Notes: generated by a model not told the origin, from the letters alone. 57,055 nt of DNA from Xanthobacteraceae bacterium (GCA_028282095.1 JANQIP010000100.1:1-57055); one strand, 5' to 3'; numbered from the stretch's first letter, positions 36,200-45,287 are shown. Made by a program: numbers and translations.

Positions 36200-36675
36200 A
36201 GCAAAAACGCAAAGTCCCGAAAAGTCGAAACAAACAAGAAAGAAAAAAGGGCGCGATTGACTCAACCTGAAGCAATCGCGCTCTACGTTTCCGACCTCGC
36301 GGCGACGCTTGCCCGCTGCCGACATTACCGTCTCATGGTAACGAGATCGCAGCCGATTTCCGGCCGGCCATTTTTGCTCGCCTGAATCTGTCCGCCGACG
36401 GCCGCACGGGTGCTCTGCCGTCTGAGTGGAGCCTGTTGCAGTTTATCCACTGATCTTTCATTATTTCTCGTATTTCTTGTCATTAGGCGGGGTATCCGCG
36501 CCGGGGCAATCGCAAGGCCTTTCCTTAAGGGGGAGAAAGACAAGGTGAGAGCACGATTCCTTCAGGGTCGATCGGTCGCGCTCTATTTCCTTTTGTTTTT
36601 TGGTCGCATGAGCTTATCCGAGAAGTCTTCCGACTGTTCGGACAAGATCATGCGCTAGCACGAGTATGTGGTGAG
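36152..36675. other. 524 bp gap between rsfS and rlmH
   Basis: It contains B2 (36151-36199), a family A hairpin 2 alone (36249-36284, GCGCGATTGACTC ... GCAATCGCGCTC), about 260 bp of lower-GC sequence without recognised features (36285-36546), and copy A12. No gene is credible. Confidence 0.65.
36547..36654 (-). repeat. Family A repeat, copy A12 (reverse, diverged)
   Basis: GAGAGCACGATTCC ... GTCGCGCTC is followed by a T-rich linker and GCATGAGCTTATCCGAGAAG ... AAGATCATGC, 21 bp before the rlmH start. Confidence 0.8.
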
Positions 36676-37158
36676 ATGCGCCTTCTCATTGCCGCCGTCG
36701 GGCGTGTCAAGAATGGGCCGGAGCGCGAGCTCGCGGAGCGCTATCTCGACCGGCTGCAGAAGGCCGGCCGCGGCATCGGCCTGACCGACGTCGAGTTCGT
36801 CGAGATCAAGGACAGCCGCGCCCAGGATCTCGGACGCCGGCTGATGGAAGAGGCGATCGCCTTCGCCAATGTGATTCCCGATGGCGCCATCACCGTCGTG
36901 CTTGATTCGCAAGGCGAGAACCTCGATAGCGGGTCCATTGCCGGCGAGATCAGGGCTTGGCGTGACTCCGGCCGCCAGGCGGTCGCCTTCGCGATCGGCG
37001 GGGCGGACGGTCTAGGTCCGGAGGTCAAGCGCCGGGCCGATTTCGCCCTGTCCTTCGGCGCCGCGACCTGGCCGCACCAGTTCGTGCGTATTATGCTGCT
37101 GGAGCAGCTTTACCGCGCCGCGACGATCCTGTCGGGGCACCCCTATCACCGGGCGTGA
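36676..37158 (+). CDS. rlmH: 23S rRNA (pseudouridine1915-N3)-methyltransferase RlmH
   Basis: RlmH is a SPOUT methyltransferase that modifies pseudouridine 1915 of 23S rRNA in 70S ribosomes. The 160-residue protein begins MRLLIAAVGRVKNGPERELA and has VVLDSQGENLDSGSIAGEI and the C-terminal knot AFAIGGADGLGPEVKRRA, then FGAATWPHQFVRIMLLEQLY and the terminal GHPYHRA. Length and motifs are normal. It continues the nadD-rsfS-rlmH-envC-ctpA order seen in relatives. Confidence 0.97.
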   Translation: MRLLIAAVGRVKNGPERELAERYLDRLQKAGRGIGLTDVEFVEIKDSRAQDLGRRLMEEAIAFANVIPDGAITVVLDSQGENLDSGSIAGEIRAWRDSGRQAVAFAIGGADGLGPEVKRRADFALSFGAATWPHQFVRIMLLEQLYRAATILSGHPYHRA

Positions 37159-37280
37159 CGGTCTTATCGTTCGCGCTGCCGGTCGGGGTCGGCTGGGGCA
37201 GAGCCCTGCGGCCAAGAAATCAGCGGCGGTAAATGCGCAGAGCGACGTGAAGCTGCCCCAATCGACTGTTCTTTGTTGAT

Positions 37281-37327
37281 CGCGTTTTCCGCGGCGAACC
37301 GGTTACCACTTTGCCTGAAAACGCTCT
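37281..37327 (-). repeat. Family B repeat, copy B3 (reverse)
   Basis: CGCGTTTTCCGCGGCGAACC GGTTACCACTTTGCCTGAAA ACGCTCT upstream of the envC-like gene. Confidence 0.85.
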
Positions 37328-37374
37328 AAATGCGCGCGATCGATGGCCGCGCTGAGCCGAATGGCGCTGTGTGA

Positions 37375-38679
37375 ATGACACGATCCCGTTTCACTTCGCT
37401 ACCGGCCGTGACTTTGGCGTTCGCCTTCGCCTCTGCCGTGCCAGGGCATGCGCAGTCCCAGCGGCCGGCGGAGCCGCGCGCCCCCTCGGCGCTCGAGACG
37501 ATCAAGCAACACGACAAGGAGCTCGAATCGGTACGCGCCGAGCAGAAGCGCGCCGCCGAGAACGAGAAGAAACTTCGCGCCGAAATCGACCGGCTGGGTG
37601 CGGACCGGCGCAAGCTCAACAAAGCGATGATCGATAGCGCGGCACGCATTCGCACCACCGAGCAGGAAATCACGGCGATCGAGAACCGGTTGGATTTGCT
37701 GGAAAGCGCCGAGCGCGGAATCAACGGATCGCTCGAATCACGGCGCGAGGTGATCGCGCAGGTCCTTGCCGCTCTGCAGCGCGTCGGCCGTAACCCTCCA
37801 CCCGCCCTGATTGTGCGACCGGAGGATGCGCTGCAGTCGGTCCGCACGGCCATCCTGCTCGGCGCCGTCATCCCCGAGCTGCGCGGCGAGGCCGAAGCGC
37901 TCGCCGCCGATCTTGCCGACCTCGTCCGGGTGCGGCGGGAGGCGGCGGCCGAACGCGCCAAGCGCGCCGCCGACCTTGCCAACCTGTCGGAACAGCGCAC
38001 GCGCATGAGCCTTCTGATCAAGGAACGCCGCAAGCGACTGGGTGAGGTGGAGACCGAGCTGGAATCGGCCCGGCGGCGCGCCATGCAGCTCGCGCTCCAG
38101 GCCGACAATCTCAAGGATTTGATCGCCCGCTTGGAAAGCAGCCTCGATGCGCGCGCGCGCGCGGCCCGCGCCGGCGAGATGAAGACCAACCCCAATCTCA
38201 CCGCTTTCAAGGACCCGGGAAGGCTGACGCCGGGCGTCGCCTTTGCGTCCGCCAAGGGCATGCTACCGCTGCCGGTCAACGGCACCCGCACCCGTAAATT
38301 CGGCACGCGCGACCGTCTCGGCAGCACCGACAAAGGTGTGTCGATCGCAACCCGCCCCGGCGCCCAGGTCACGGCGCCCTGTGATGGTTGGGTCGTCTAC
38401 GCCGCACCCTATCGCTCCTATGGTCAACTCTTGATCCTCAATGCGGGCGGCGGCTATCATGTCTTGTTGGCCGGTATGGATCGAATATCTGTAGATCTTG
38501 GCCAGTTCGTTCTGACCGGCGAACCCGTCGGCGTGATGGGAAGCGGCAAACAGAACGAAAAGGGCTTCAGAACCAGCGCTTCGCAACCGGTTCTCTATGT
38601 CGAATTTCGGAAAGACGGCCTGCCCGTCGATCCGTCCCCATGGTGGGCGAAAAACACCAGCGAGAAGGTCCGCGGATGA
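37375..38679 (+). CDS. envC: Murein hydrolase activator, EnvC/LytM family
   Basis: This 434-residue exported protein has a signal peptide (SLPAVTLAFAFASAVPGHAQ), a long coiled coil (residues about 40-280) and a C-terminal LytM (M23-like) domain. The metal-binding residues appear lost: the HxxxD site reads KGVSIATRPG and the HxH site reads YHVLLAGMD, as in EnvC/NlpD activators rather than active endopeptidases. It should activate amidases during division. The stop overlaps the ctpA start as ATGA, indicating coupling. Confidence 0.92.
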   Translation: MTRSRFTSLPAVTLAFAFASAVPGHAQSQRPAEPRAPSALETIKQHDKELESVRAEQKRAAENEKKLRAEIDRLGADRRKLNKAMIDSAARIRTTEQEITAIENRLDLLESAERGINGSLESRREVIAQVLAALQRVGRNPPPALIVRPEDALQSVRTAILLGAVIPELRGEAEALAADLADLVRVRREAAAERAKRAADLANLSEQRTRMSLLIKERRKRLGEVETELESARRRAMQLALQADNLKDLIARLESSLDARARAARAGEMKTNPNLTAFKDPGRLTPGVAFASAKGMLPLPVNGTRTRKFGTRDRLGSTDKGVSIATRPGAQVTAPCDGWVVYAAPYRSYGQLLILNAGGGYHVLLAGMDRISVDLGQFVLTGEPVGVMGSGKQNEKGFRTSASQPVLYVEFRKDGLPVDPSPWWAKNTSEKVRG

Positions 38680-40013
38680 TGCGTAAGACTGCACTGATGC
38701 TGCTCGGAGCCGTGGTTGGCGCCGCGGTGGCCCTGATCGTGGTCCAACCGACGTCGCTGACCGACGCCATGGCCAAGTCGCGCCCGGCGGATATCTACCG
38801 GCAGCTCGATCTGTTCGGCGGCATTTTCGAACGGGTGCGCAAGCACTATGTCGAACAACCGGACGATGCGAAGCTGGTCGAAGCGGCGATCAACGGAATG
38901 CTCAACGGGCTCGATCCGCATTCGAGCTATCTCGACCCGAAGAGCTTCCGCGACATGCAGGTGCAGACCCGCGGCGAGTTCGGCGGCCTCGGTATCGAGG
39001 TCACGATGGAGGACGGCCTTGTCAAGGTTGTCGCGCCGATCGACGACACGCCGGCCGCCAAGGCCGGGATTCTTGCGAACGACATGATCACGCATCTCGA
39101 TGGCGAGGCGGTGCGGGGCATGACCCTCAACCAAGCCGTCGAGAAGATGCGTGGGCCGGTCAATACCAAGATCAAGCTACGCATCATGCGCAAGGGCGCG
39201 CAAAATCCGATCAGGGTGTCGATCACGCGCGACATCATCCGCGTGCGTTCGGTGCGCTCACGCGTCGAAGGAACGGATGTCGGCTATCTGCGCATCACCC
39301 AGTTCAACGAGCAGACCACGGAATACCTGAAGCGGGCCATCGCCTCGCTCACCAAACAGATCCCGTCCGACAAGATGCGCGGCTATGTCCTCGATCTGCG
39401 CAACAATCCGGGTGGGCTGCTCGATCAGGCGATCGCAGTGTCAGACGCCTTCCTCAACCGCGGTGAGATCGTTTCCACCCGCGGCCGCGATCCGGACGAG
39501 ACCCAGCGCTTCAGCGCCCGGCGGGGTGATCTGACCAAGGGCAAGCCGGTGATCATACTGATCAATGGCGGCTCGGCCTCCGCTTCCGAGATTGTCGCTG
39601 GCGCCCTGCAGGATCACAAGCGCGCGACCCTGATCGGGACTCGCTCCTTCGGCAAAGGATCGGTGCAGACCATCATTCCGCTCGGCGGCGGCAATGGGGC
39701 GCTGCGACTCACCACCGCGCGCTATTACACGCCGGCGGGGCGCTCGATCCAGGCCAAGGGCATCGTGCCCGACATCGAGAGTCTTCAGGATGTGCCGGAG
39801 GAGGTGAAGGCGCGCTCCACCGAGATGCGAGGCGAGTCGTCGCTGCGCGGACACCTCAGGGGCGAAGGCGAGGAAAAGGGCGGATCGCAGTCCTACATTC
39901 CGCCGGAGGCCAAGGACGACAAGGCGCTCAATCTCGCGCTCGACCTCTTGCGGGGTGTCCAGCTCAACCCGGCATTCCCGCCGAGCGCGAAAGCCGCCAA
40001 GCTGCCGAACTGA
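38676..40013 (+). CDS. ctpA: C-terminal processing peptidase, S41 family
   Basis: This 445-residue periplasmic protease has a signal/anchor segment (TALMLLGAVVGAAVALIVVQ), a PDZ domain (GLGIEVTMEDGLVKVVAPID ... AAKAGILANDMITHLDGE) and the S41 catalytic region with Ser in NGGSASASEIVAGAL and Lys in GTRSFGKGSVQTI. CtpA-type proteases cleave C-termini of envelope proteins and peptidoglycan hydrolases. It is translationally coupled to the envC-like gene, a conserved pair. A charged insert near the C-terminus (RGESSLRGHLRGEGEEKGGS) is usual in this order. Confidence 0.95.
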   Translation: MMRKTALMLLGAVVGAAVALIVVQPTSLTDAMAKSRPADIYRQLDLFGGIFERVRKHYVEQPDDAKLVEAAINGMLNGLDPHSSYLDPKSFRDMQVQTRGEFGGLGIEVTMEDGLVKVVAPIDDTPAAKAGILANDMITHLDGEAVRGMTLNQAVEKMRGPVNTKIKLRIMRKGAQNPIRVSITRDIIRVRSVRSRVEGTDVGYLRITQFNEQTTEYLKRAIASLTKQIPSDKMRGYVLDLRNNPGGLLDQAIAVSDAFLNRGEIVSTRGRDPDETQRFSARRGDLTKGKPVIILINGGSASASEIVAGALQDHKRATLIGTRSFGKGSVQTIIPLGGGNGALRLTTARYYTPAGRSIQAKGIVPDIESLQDVPEEVKARSTEMRGESSLRGHLRGEGEEKGGSQSYIPPEAKDDKALNLALDLLRGVQLNPAFPPSAKAAKLPN

Positions 40014-40070
40014 GGGTAGGTGCACGCCGGGTCCGGCGCGACGCTGGCAACCTCAGCGCGCGAAACACTT

Positions 40071-40170
40071 AGAGCGCGATGGCTTCAGGTTGAGCCGATC
40101 GCGCTCCGTCTCTCTTTATTTCGTCGTATGATCTTGTCCGAAAAGTCTGCCGGCTTTTCGGGATCATGCT
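40071..40170 (-). repeat. Family A repeat, copy A13 (complete, reverse)
   Basis: AGAGCGCGATGGCTTCAGGT ... GATCGCGCTC is followed by a T-rich linker and GTATGATCTTGTCCGAAAAG ... GGGATCATGC. A family B copy follows after 13 bp. Confidence 0.9.
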
Positions 40171-40183
40171 CCTTTTTCCTCGC

Positions 40184-40232
40184 CGCGTTTTCTGCGGCGA
40201 ACCGGATTCCACTTCGCTCGAAAACGCTCTAG
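40184..40232 (-). repeat. Family B repeat, copy B4 (reverse)
   Basis: GCGTTTTCTGCGGCGAACCG GATTCCACTTCGCTCGAAAA CGCTCT, with 8 bp terminal arms GCGTTTTC / GAAAACGC. Confidence 0.88.
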
Positions 40233-40298
40233 GTATGGGGGTCAACCTTCTCGCACCCGCGAGGAGAACAAGAACACTGTCGTTCGGAGCTGTTTGAC

Positions 40299-41171
40299 AT
40301 GACCATCCGTCCGCGCCGGAGTGTCTTGTACATGCCGGGATCGAATATCCGTGCCCTCGAAAAGGCGAAGACCCTGCCGGCCGATGCCATCATTCTCGAT
40401 CTCGAAGATTCAGTTGCGCCCGATGCCAAGGGGGAGGCGCGCCGGCAGGTGGCCGATGCGGTCAAGGCGGGAGGATTCGGGCGGCGTGAGGTGATCATCC
40501 GCATCAATGGCATCGGCACGCCTTGGTACAATGAAGATATCGGTGCGGCGATCGAGGCCCGCCCCGACGGGATCCTGGTGCCGAAAGTGTCGACGCCGCA
40601 AAGGCTGGAAATCGTCGGTCAACGGCTGATCGATGCGCAGGCCGATGAGAAGATCCGCGTCTGGGCCATGATCGAGACGGCGCTCGCGATCTTCAACATT
40701 CGTGAGCTTGCGGCGACTGTCCGCAATCCCGATACCCGGCTCGCCTGTTTCGTCATGGGCACCAACGATCTTGCCAAGGAGACCCGGGTGCGCCTGGTGC
40801 CCGGCCGGATGCCGATGATCGGCTGGCTCGCCAACTGCGTCCTCTCCGCCCACACTTATGAGATCGACATCATCGACGGGGTCTACAACAACTTCCAGGA
40901 CATGGACGGCTTCGTGCGCGAATGCGCGGAAGGGCGCGATCTCGGTTTCGAGGGCAAGACGCTGATCCATCCCAAACAGATCGAGCCATGCAATCTTGCC
41001 TACTCGCCGCGCGTCGACGAGGTCGCGCTCGCGCGCCGGATCATCGAAGCATTCGACCTGCCGGAGAACAGGGACAAGGGCGTGGTGCAGATCGAGGGCC
41101 GCATGGTCGAGCGCCTGCACGCCGAAATGGCGCGCCGTACGGTCGCCATCGCCGACGCCATTGCGGGCTGA
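40299..41171 (+). CDS. CoA-ester lyase, CitE/malyl-CoA lyase-like (HpcH/HpaI aldolase fold)
   Basis: This 290-residue TIM-barrel protein has the CitE-like pattern RRSVLYMPGSNIRALEKAKT, DAIILDLEDSVAPDAKGEAR (Mg-binding acidic residues), WAMIETALAIFNIRELA, VMGTNDLAKETR and GKTLIHPKQIEPCNLAYSP. Members cleave malyl-CoA, citramalyl-CoA or citryl-CoA, or hydrolyse malyl-CoA; the exact substrate is not determined by these motifs. No partner citrate lyase or serine-cycle gene is adjacent. The start follows CGGAG. Confidence 0.88.
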   Translation: MTIRPRRSVLYMPGSNIRALEKAKTLPADAIILDLEDSVAPDAKGEARRQVADAVKAGGFGRREVIIRINGIGTPWYNEDIGAAIEARPDGILVPKVSTPQRLEIVGQRLIDAQADEKIRVWAMIETALAIFNIRELAATVRNPDTRLACFVMGTNDLAKETRVRLVPGRMPMIGWLANCVLSAHTYEIDIIDGVYNNFQDMDGFVRECAEGRDLGFEGKTLIHPKQIEPCNLAYSPRVDEVALARRIIEAFDLPENRDKGVVQIEGRMVERLHAEMARRTVAIADAIAG

Positions 41172-41216
41172 AGCATTTTCCGGCGAAGTGGGAACCGGTT
41201 CGCCGCAGAAAATGCG
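41172..41216 (+). repeat. Family B repeat, copy B5
   Basis: AGCATTTTCCGGCGAAGTGG GAACCGGTTCGCCGCAGAAA ATGCG, starting one base after the lyase stop. It is almost identical to B7. Confidence 0.9.
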
Positions 41217-41232
41217 ACCGCTCAATCAGGAC

Positions 41233-41276
41233 GCATGATCCCGAAAAGTTGGCAGACTTTTCGGACAAGATCATGC
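41233..41276 (+). repeat. Family A repeat, copy A14 (hairpin 1)
   Basis: A perfect copy identical in arms and loop to A1 (GCATGATCCCGAAAAGTTGG ...). Confidence 0.92.
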
Positions 41277-41288
41277 GACAAACGATGA

Positions 41289-41386
41289 GCATGATCCCGA
41301 AAAGTTGGCAGACTTTTCGGACAAGATCATGCGACAGATAAAGATGAAGAGAGCGCGATGGCTGAATTTTGGGTCGATCGCGCTCC
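41289..41386 (+). repeat. Family A repeat, copy A15 (complete)
   Basis: A perfect hairpin 1 (41289-41332) in tandem with A14, then hairpin 2 (AGAGCGCGATGGCTG ... GATCGCGCTC). Confidence 0.92.
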
Positions 41387-41387
41387 G

Positions 41388-41467
41388 AAGTCCGTTCGTC
41401 CCCGCGAAAGCGGGGAACCAGTTGCACCGCCAAGCGGGATTCCCGCTTGGCGGGAATGAACGGAAAC
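41388..41467 (+). repeat. Family D repeat, copy D3
   Basis: AGTCCGTTCGTCCCCGCGAA AGCGGGGAACCAG ... CGCTTGGCGGGAATGAACGG AAACT, closely matching D1 between rpsP and rimM. Confidence 0.88.
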
Positions 41468-41520
41468 TAGTGATGCGGCACCAACGCTTGGGCTCGTCTC
41501 ATCGTGTTGGTGCCGCATCA
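41467..41520. repeat. Family C long palindrome, copy C2
   Basis: TGATGCGGCACCAAC / GTTGGTGCCGCATCA gives a perfect 15 bp stem. It has the same loop as C1 at 11239-11297. Confidence 0.9.
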
Positions 41521-41539
41521 AGAAGGACCGAGTTAGCTA

Positions 41540-41587
41540 GTGTTCCGACTCTGACGATCCGGGATCGGACCGTCAGAGTCGGAACAC
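41540..41587. repeat. Perfect 17 bp inverted repeat just upstream of trmD
   Basis: GTGTTCCGACTCTGACG (41540-41556) and CGTCAGAGTCGGAACAC (41571-41587) are exact complements with a 14 bp spacer. The right arm ends 15 bp before the trmD start codon. I found no second copy in the window. Confidence 0.9.
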
Positions 41588-41602
41588 GAGCAGGCTGCTG
41601 CC

Positions 41603-42313
41603 ATGTGGCGTGCGACCGTCATCACCATCTTTCCGGAGATGTTTCCCGGCCCGCTCGGCGCCAGCCTTGCCGGCAAGGCGCAAGCCAAGAACCTTTGGGC
41701 GCTCGAGCCGGTCGATTTGCGCGCCTTTGCACCCGACAAGCATCGGATCGTTGACGACACGCCGGCAGGCGGCGGGCCCGGCATGGTGATGAAGCCGGAC
41801 GTGCTCGCCCGTGCGATCGACGCGCACGCATGCGATGCGAGGCCGCGGCTGCTGATGAGCCCGCGCGGGCTGCCGCTGACGCAGGCGCGCGTGGCGCAGC
41901 TTGCGGCCGGGCCCGGTATCGTCGTGGTGTGCGGGCGTTTCGAGGGCGTGGACGAGCGGGTGATCGCCGCGCGCAACCTGGAAGAAGTGTCGATCGGTGA
42001 CTATGTCCTATCGGGCGGCGAACCCGCCGCGATTGTGGTGATCGATGCTTGCGTGCGACTCATTCCCGGCGTCATGGGCAAGGCGGCGTCGAGCGCCGAG
42101 GAGAGCTTCGCTCGGAGCCTGCTCGAATATCCGCAATACACCCGGCCGAAGGCGTGGGAAGGGAAGGCGATCCCAGACGTGCTCTTGTCCGGCGATCACG
42201 GCAAGGTTGCCACCTGGCGGCAGGCCGAGGCCGAGCGGCTCACCCGTCTGCGCCGGCCCGATCTATGGGCGGCGCATCTCGCCGGAAACGCGGCAAAGGC
42301 GACGAAAGGATGA
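41603..42313 (+). CDS. trmD: tRNA (guanine37-N1)-methyltransferase
   Basis: TrmD methylates G37 of tRNAs reading CNN codons and prevents +1 frameshifts. The 236-residue protein begins [19 protein letters not shown], has [37 protein letters not shown], and the SPOUT-knot segment [19 protein letters not shown], then [24 protein letters not shown]. rplS follows after 93 bp. The normal upstream neighbours rpsP-rimM are 26 kb away, and a strong hairpin lies directly upstream, so its promoter must be local. Confidence 0.97.
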   Translation: MWRATVITIFPEMFPGPLGASLAGKAQAKNLWALEPVDLRAFAPDKHRIVDDTPAGGGPGMVMKPDVLARAIDAHACDARPRLLMSPRGLPLTQARVAQLAAGPGIVVVCGRFEGVDERVIAARNLEEVSIGDYVLSGGEPAAIVVIDACVRLIPGVMGKAASSAEESFARSLLEYPQYTRPKAWEGKAIPDVLLSGDHGKVATWRQAEAERLTRLRRPDLWAAHLAGNAAKATKG

Positions 42314-42406
42314 CAAACCTTTACCGATCGCGTATAGCGACGCGAACCCGCATTGATCCGATGAGACCGGCGCTTCCTGCGCCTGGCGCAGCGCTGGAGT
42401 CGTGTC

Positions 42407-42832
42407 ATGAACCTGATCGAACAGCTCGAAAAAGAGCAGATTGACAAGCTTGCCCGTAAAAAGATCCCCGATTTCGGGCCGGGCGACACGGTCACGGTCA
42501 AAGTCCGGGTGGTCGAGGGCGACCGTACCCGCGTGCAGGCCTATGAGGGTGTCTGCATCGCGCGCGCCGGTAGCGGCCTCAACGAGAATTTCACTGTGCG
42601 GAAGATCTCGTATGGCGAGGGTGTCGAACGCGTGTTTCCACTCTATTCGCCGATGATCGATTCGATCAAGGTGGTGCGGCGCGGCAAGGTACGGCGCGCC
42701 AAGCTCTATTACCTGCGCTCCCGGCGCGGGAAATCGGCCCGCATCACCGAGCGCACCGATCGCGGCGGGGCCAAGGGCGGGGCAGGGCGGGCCGCCGCCG
42801 CCGCCGAGCCGGCCGAAGCTGCGGCGGAGTAG
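42407..42832 (+). CDS. rplS: 50S ribosomal protein L19
   Basis: This 141-residue L19 has [20 protein letters not shown], the core [20 protein letters not shown] and [20 protein letters not shown], and an Ala/Glu-rich C-terminal extension ([18 protein letters not shown]) common in the order. L19 sits at the 30S-50S interface. It follows trmD as usual. Its stop lies 4 bp from the stop of the convergent VOC gene, leaving no room for a terminator between them. Confidence 0.97.
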   Translation: MNLIEQLEKEQIDKLARKKIPDFGPGDTVTVKVRVVEGDRTRVQAYEGVCIARAGSGLNENFTVRKISYGEGVERVFPLYSPMIDSIKVVRRGKVRRAKLYYLRSRRGKSARITERTDRGGAKGGAGRAAAAAEPAEAAAE

Positions 42833-42836
42833 ACGT

Positions 42837-43235
42837 TCAGGAGGCCTTCTCGTCCTCCATCGGAACCGGCGTCATCCAGCCGACCGCGGCCCCGGTCGCA
42901 TCCTTAATGATGGCGATCCGGCCAACCCCGGCGACGTCGAAGGGCTCGCGGATGACTTCGCCGCCAGCGCCACGGACGCCGCCGACCCGTGCATCGACGT
43001 CGTCGACCGCAATGTAAGAGAACCAATGGTCGGGCATGCCCTCGAACTCGGGACCCTGCATCGGAAAAAGCCCGCCGACCGGTCCGTCGCCCACCTTCGC
43101 CACCCAGTAGTTACCGCCTTCCGGCATGGGCATGGTCTCGAAGGTCCAGCCCAGTATGTCGCCATAGAATGCCGCGGAGCGTTCGACGTCGCGGGTCATC
43201 AACTCGTTCCAGTAGAAGCTGCCGTGAGTCCACAT
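42837..43235 (-). CDS. VOC (glyoxalase/bleomycin-resistance fold) family protein
   Basis: This 132-residue protein has the vicinal-oxygen-chelate fold pattern: GSFYWNELMTRDVERSAAFY, GDILGWTFETMPMPEGGNYW, WFSYIAVDDVDARVGGVRGA and VAGVGRIAIIKDATGAAVGW. It resembles the CFP32/27-kDa-antigen-like VOC group. Metal ligands and substrate are not certain. A second VOC gene lies upstream in the same orientation. Confidence 0.88.
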   Translation of the reverse strand: MWTHGSFYWNELMTRDVERSAAFYGDILGWTFETMPMPEGGNYWVAKVGDGPVGGLFPMQGPEFEGMPDHWFSYIAVDDVDARVGGVRGAGGEVIREPFDVAGVGRIAIIKDATGAAVGWMTPVPMEDEKAS

Positions 43236-43333
43236 CGGTTGAGTCTCCTGAAAATCGCTCGTATCGGAAGGCGTTTCTACACTCTTCGCCCTTTCGGTGA
43301 CGGTTCCTGGAGCCTAAGTTGAGAAAAAGGGCT

Positions 43334-43753
43334 TCAGGTCCCCTCTGCGCTTTGCCCGAACGGGGCCGACAACATCCAGCGATGGCCGAACGGGTCTTCG
43401 ACGACCGCGAACCGGCCGCCCCAGAACATGTCGGTCGGCGACCGGCGACCCTTCGCGCCTGCAGCGATCGCGCGGTCGAAGGTGGCGTCGACTTCCCCGG
43501 CCGAATCGAGGGTGATGGCAACCGCGACGGGGCTCGTCTTGCCCGGCATTGCTGCCGGCGTTCCACCGCGCTCGGGAAATTCGTCCGCCAGCATGACCGT
43601 CCCGCCATTGATGGCGATCGAAGCGTGCATCAGGCGGTTGCCGTCCTCGGCCAGCTGCCGCTTGGTTTCGACCGCGCCGAATGCCTTGGCGTAAAAGGCG
43701 ATCGCATCGACCGCACCCTTCACCGTCAGATAGGGGATGATCCTCTGAGTCAT
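43334..43753 (-). CDS. VOC family protein, PhnB-like
   Basis: This 139-residue protein begins MTQRIIPYLTVKGAVDAIAF, continues with YAKAFGAVETKRQLAEDGNR and MHASIAINGGTVMLADEFPE, and ends VVEDPFGHRWMLSAPFGQSA, the typical PhnB/YdcJ-like VOC layout. Function is not assigned beyond the fold. I take the ATG at 43753 after AGAGAG; a GTG at 43759 is an alternative. It probably forms a unit with the VOC gene 98 bp downstream. Confidence 0.88.
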   Translation of the reverse strand: MTQRIIPYLTVKGAVDAIAFYAKAFGAVETKRQLAEDGNRLMHASIAINGGTVMLADEFPERGGTPAAMPGKTSPVAVAITLDSAGEVDATFDRAIAAGAKGRRSPTDMFWGGRFAVVEDPFGHRWMLSAPFGQSAEGT

Positions 43754-43874
43754 GACCACTCTCTGTTCTTGTAGCGGACGCCTGCGGCGTCCTTAGCCTT
43801 CCCCTCCCTCCCGCGACTGATTAGATTCATCGGCGCGGTTGGCCAATCCACTTTCTGTAACAGGACAATGGGTG

Positions 43875-45287
43875 ATGACGAAACCCCGCACGCTCTATGA
43901 CAAGATCTGGGACGATCATGTCGTCGATGAGAACGAGAACGGGACCTGTCTCCTCTACATCGATCGCCATCTCGTTCACGAAGTGACGAGCCCGCAGGCA
44001 TTCGAGGGATTGCGGATGGCCGGCCGCAAGCCGCGCGCGCCGCATAAGACCCTGTGCGTCGTCGACCACAATGTGCCAACGACCGACCGCTCGCAGCCCA
44101 ACGAGGATCCGGAAAGCGCCGCGCAGATCGCAGCGCTTGCGGACAATGCAGCGTTCTTCGGCCTCGAATACCTTCACGAGTTAGACAATCGGCAGGGCAT
44201 CGTCCATGTGATCGGGCCCGAACAGGGCTTCACGCTGCCCGGTACGACCATCGTGTGCGGCGACAGTCATACCGCGACGCACGGCGCGTTCGGCGCGCTC
44301 GCCTACGGCATCGGTACCTCCGAAGTCGAGCACGTGCTGGCGACCCAGACACTGATCCAGACCAAGTCGAAGAACATGCTGATCGTCGTGGACGGCCGGC
44401 TCAATCCCGGCGTCACCGCCAAGGACATCATCCTCGGCGTGATCGGCGAGATCGGCACGGCCGGCGGCACCGGCCACACGATCGAATATGGCGGCGAGGC
44501 GATTCGTGCGCTTTCGATGGAAGGGCGCATGACCGTCTGCAACATGTCGATCGAAGCAGGGGCGCGCGCCGGCATGATCGCGCCGGACGAGAAGACCTAC
44601 GAATTCCTCAAGGGCCGGCCGAAAGCGCCGAAGGGCGCGGCATGGGATCATGCGATGCGCCATTGGGAAACGTTGCGCTCGGACGATGGCGCATATTTCG
44701 ACCACGTCGTGAGAATCAATGCAGAGAAATTACCACCGCTCGTCTCCTGGGGAACCAGCCCCGAGCAAGTGGTCTCGGTCACCGGCCGGGTGCCGGTTCC
44801 CGCGGAGATCGCCGATCAGAAGAAGCGTCAGGCAGCGGAAGCCGCGCTTTCCTATATGGGGCTCGCAGGTGGCGAGAGGATCACCGACATTGCGATCGAC
44901 CGCGTGTTCATCGGCTCCTGCACCAATTCTCGCATCGAGGATCTGCGCGAGGTCGCTCGCCTCGTGAACGGTCGTTCCGTGCATGCCGATGTCAAGGCGA
45001 TGATCGTGCCCGGTTCGGGTCTTGTGAAGGAGCAGGCCGAGGCGGAAGGGCTCGACACGGTGTTTCGTGCCGCCGGCTTCGAGTGGCGCGAGCCCGGCTG
45101 CTCGATGTGTCTTGCCATGAATCCGGACAAGCTGGAGCCGGGTGAGCGCTGCGCCTCCACCTCGAACCGCAATTTCGAGGGTCGCCAGGGGTACAAGGGC
45201 CGCACCCACCTCGTCTCTCCCGGGATGGCTGCGGCGGCCGCGCTTGCCGGCCGCTTCGTCGATGTTCGCGAGTTTGAGGGATCGTGA
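43875..45287 (+). CDS. leuC: 3-isopropylmalate dehydratase large subunit
   Basis: LeuC is the aconitase-like [4Fe-4S] subunit of isopropylmalate isomerase. The 470-residue protein begins [20 protein letters not shown], has [20 protein letters not shown] (first cluster cysteine region), [20 protein letters not shown], and [20 protein letters not shown] (CxxC cluster ligands). Start is the ATG at 43875. It follows the trmD-rplS side of the split operon; leuD is at 15570-16178 on the other strand. Confidence 0.97.
   Translation: MTKPRTLYDKIWDDHVVDENENGTCLLYIDRHLVHEVTSPQAFEGLRMAGRKPRAPHKTLCVVDHNVPTTDRSQPNEDPESAAQIAALADNAAFFGLEYLHELDNRQGIVHVIGPEQGFTLPGTTIVCGDSHTATHGAFGALAYGIGTSEVEHVLATQTLIQTKSKNMLIVVDGRLNPGVTAKDIILGVIGEIGTAGGTGHTIEYGGEAIRALSMEGRMTVCNMSIEAGARAGMIAPDEKTYEFLKGRPKAPKGAAWDHAMRHWETLRSDDGAYFDHVVRINAEKLPPLVSWGTSPEQVVSVTGRVPVPAEIADQKKRQAAEAALSYMGLAGGERITDIAIDRVFIGSCTNSRIEDLREVARLVNGRSVHADVKAMIVPGSGLVKEQAEAEGLDTVFRAAGFEWREPGCSMCLAMNPDKLEPGERCASTSNRNFEGRQGYKGRTHLVSPGMAAAAALAGRFVDVREFEGS

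Larger units (their letters stand above)
41172..41602. other. 431 bp repeat stack upstream of trmD
   Basis: In order it holds B5, A14, A15, a hairpin 2 (41350-41386), D3, C2 and a perfect 17 bp inverted repeat. No gene is present. This is the right-hand breakpoint of the split rimM/trmD operon. Confidence 0.85.
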
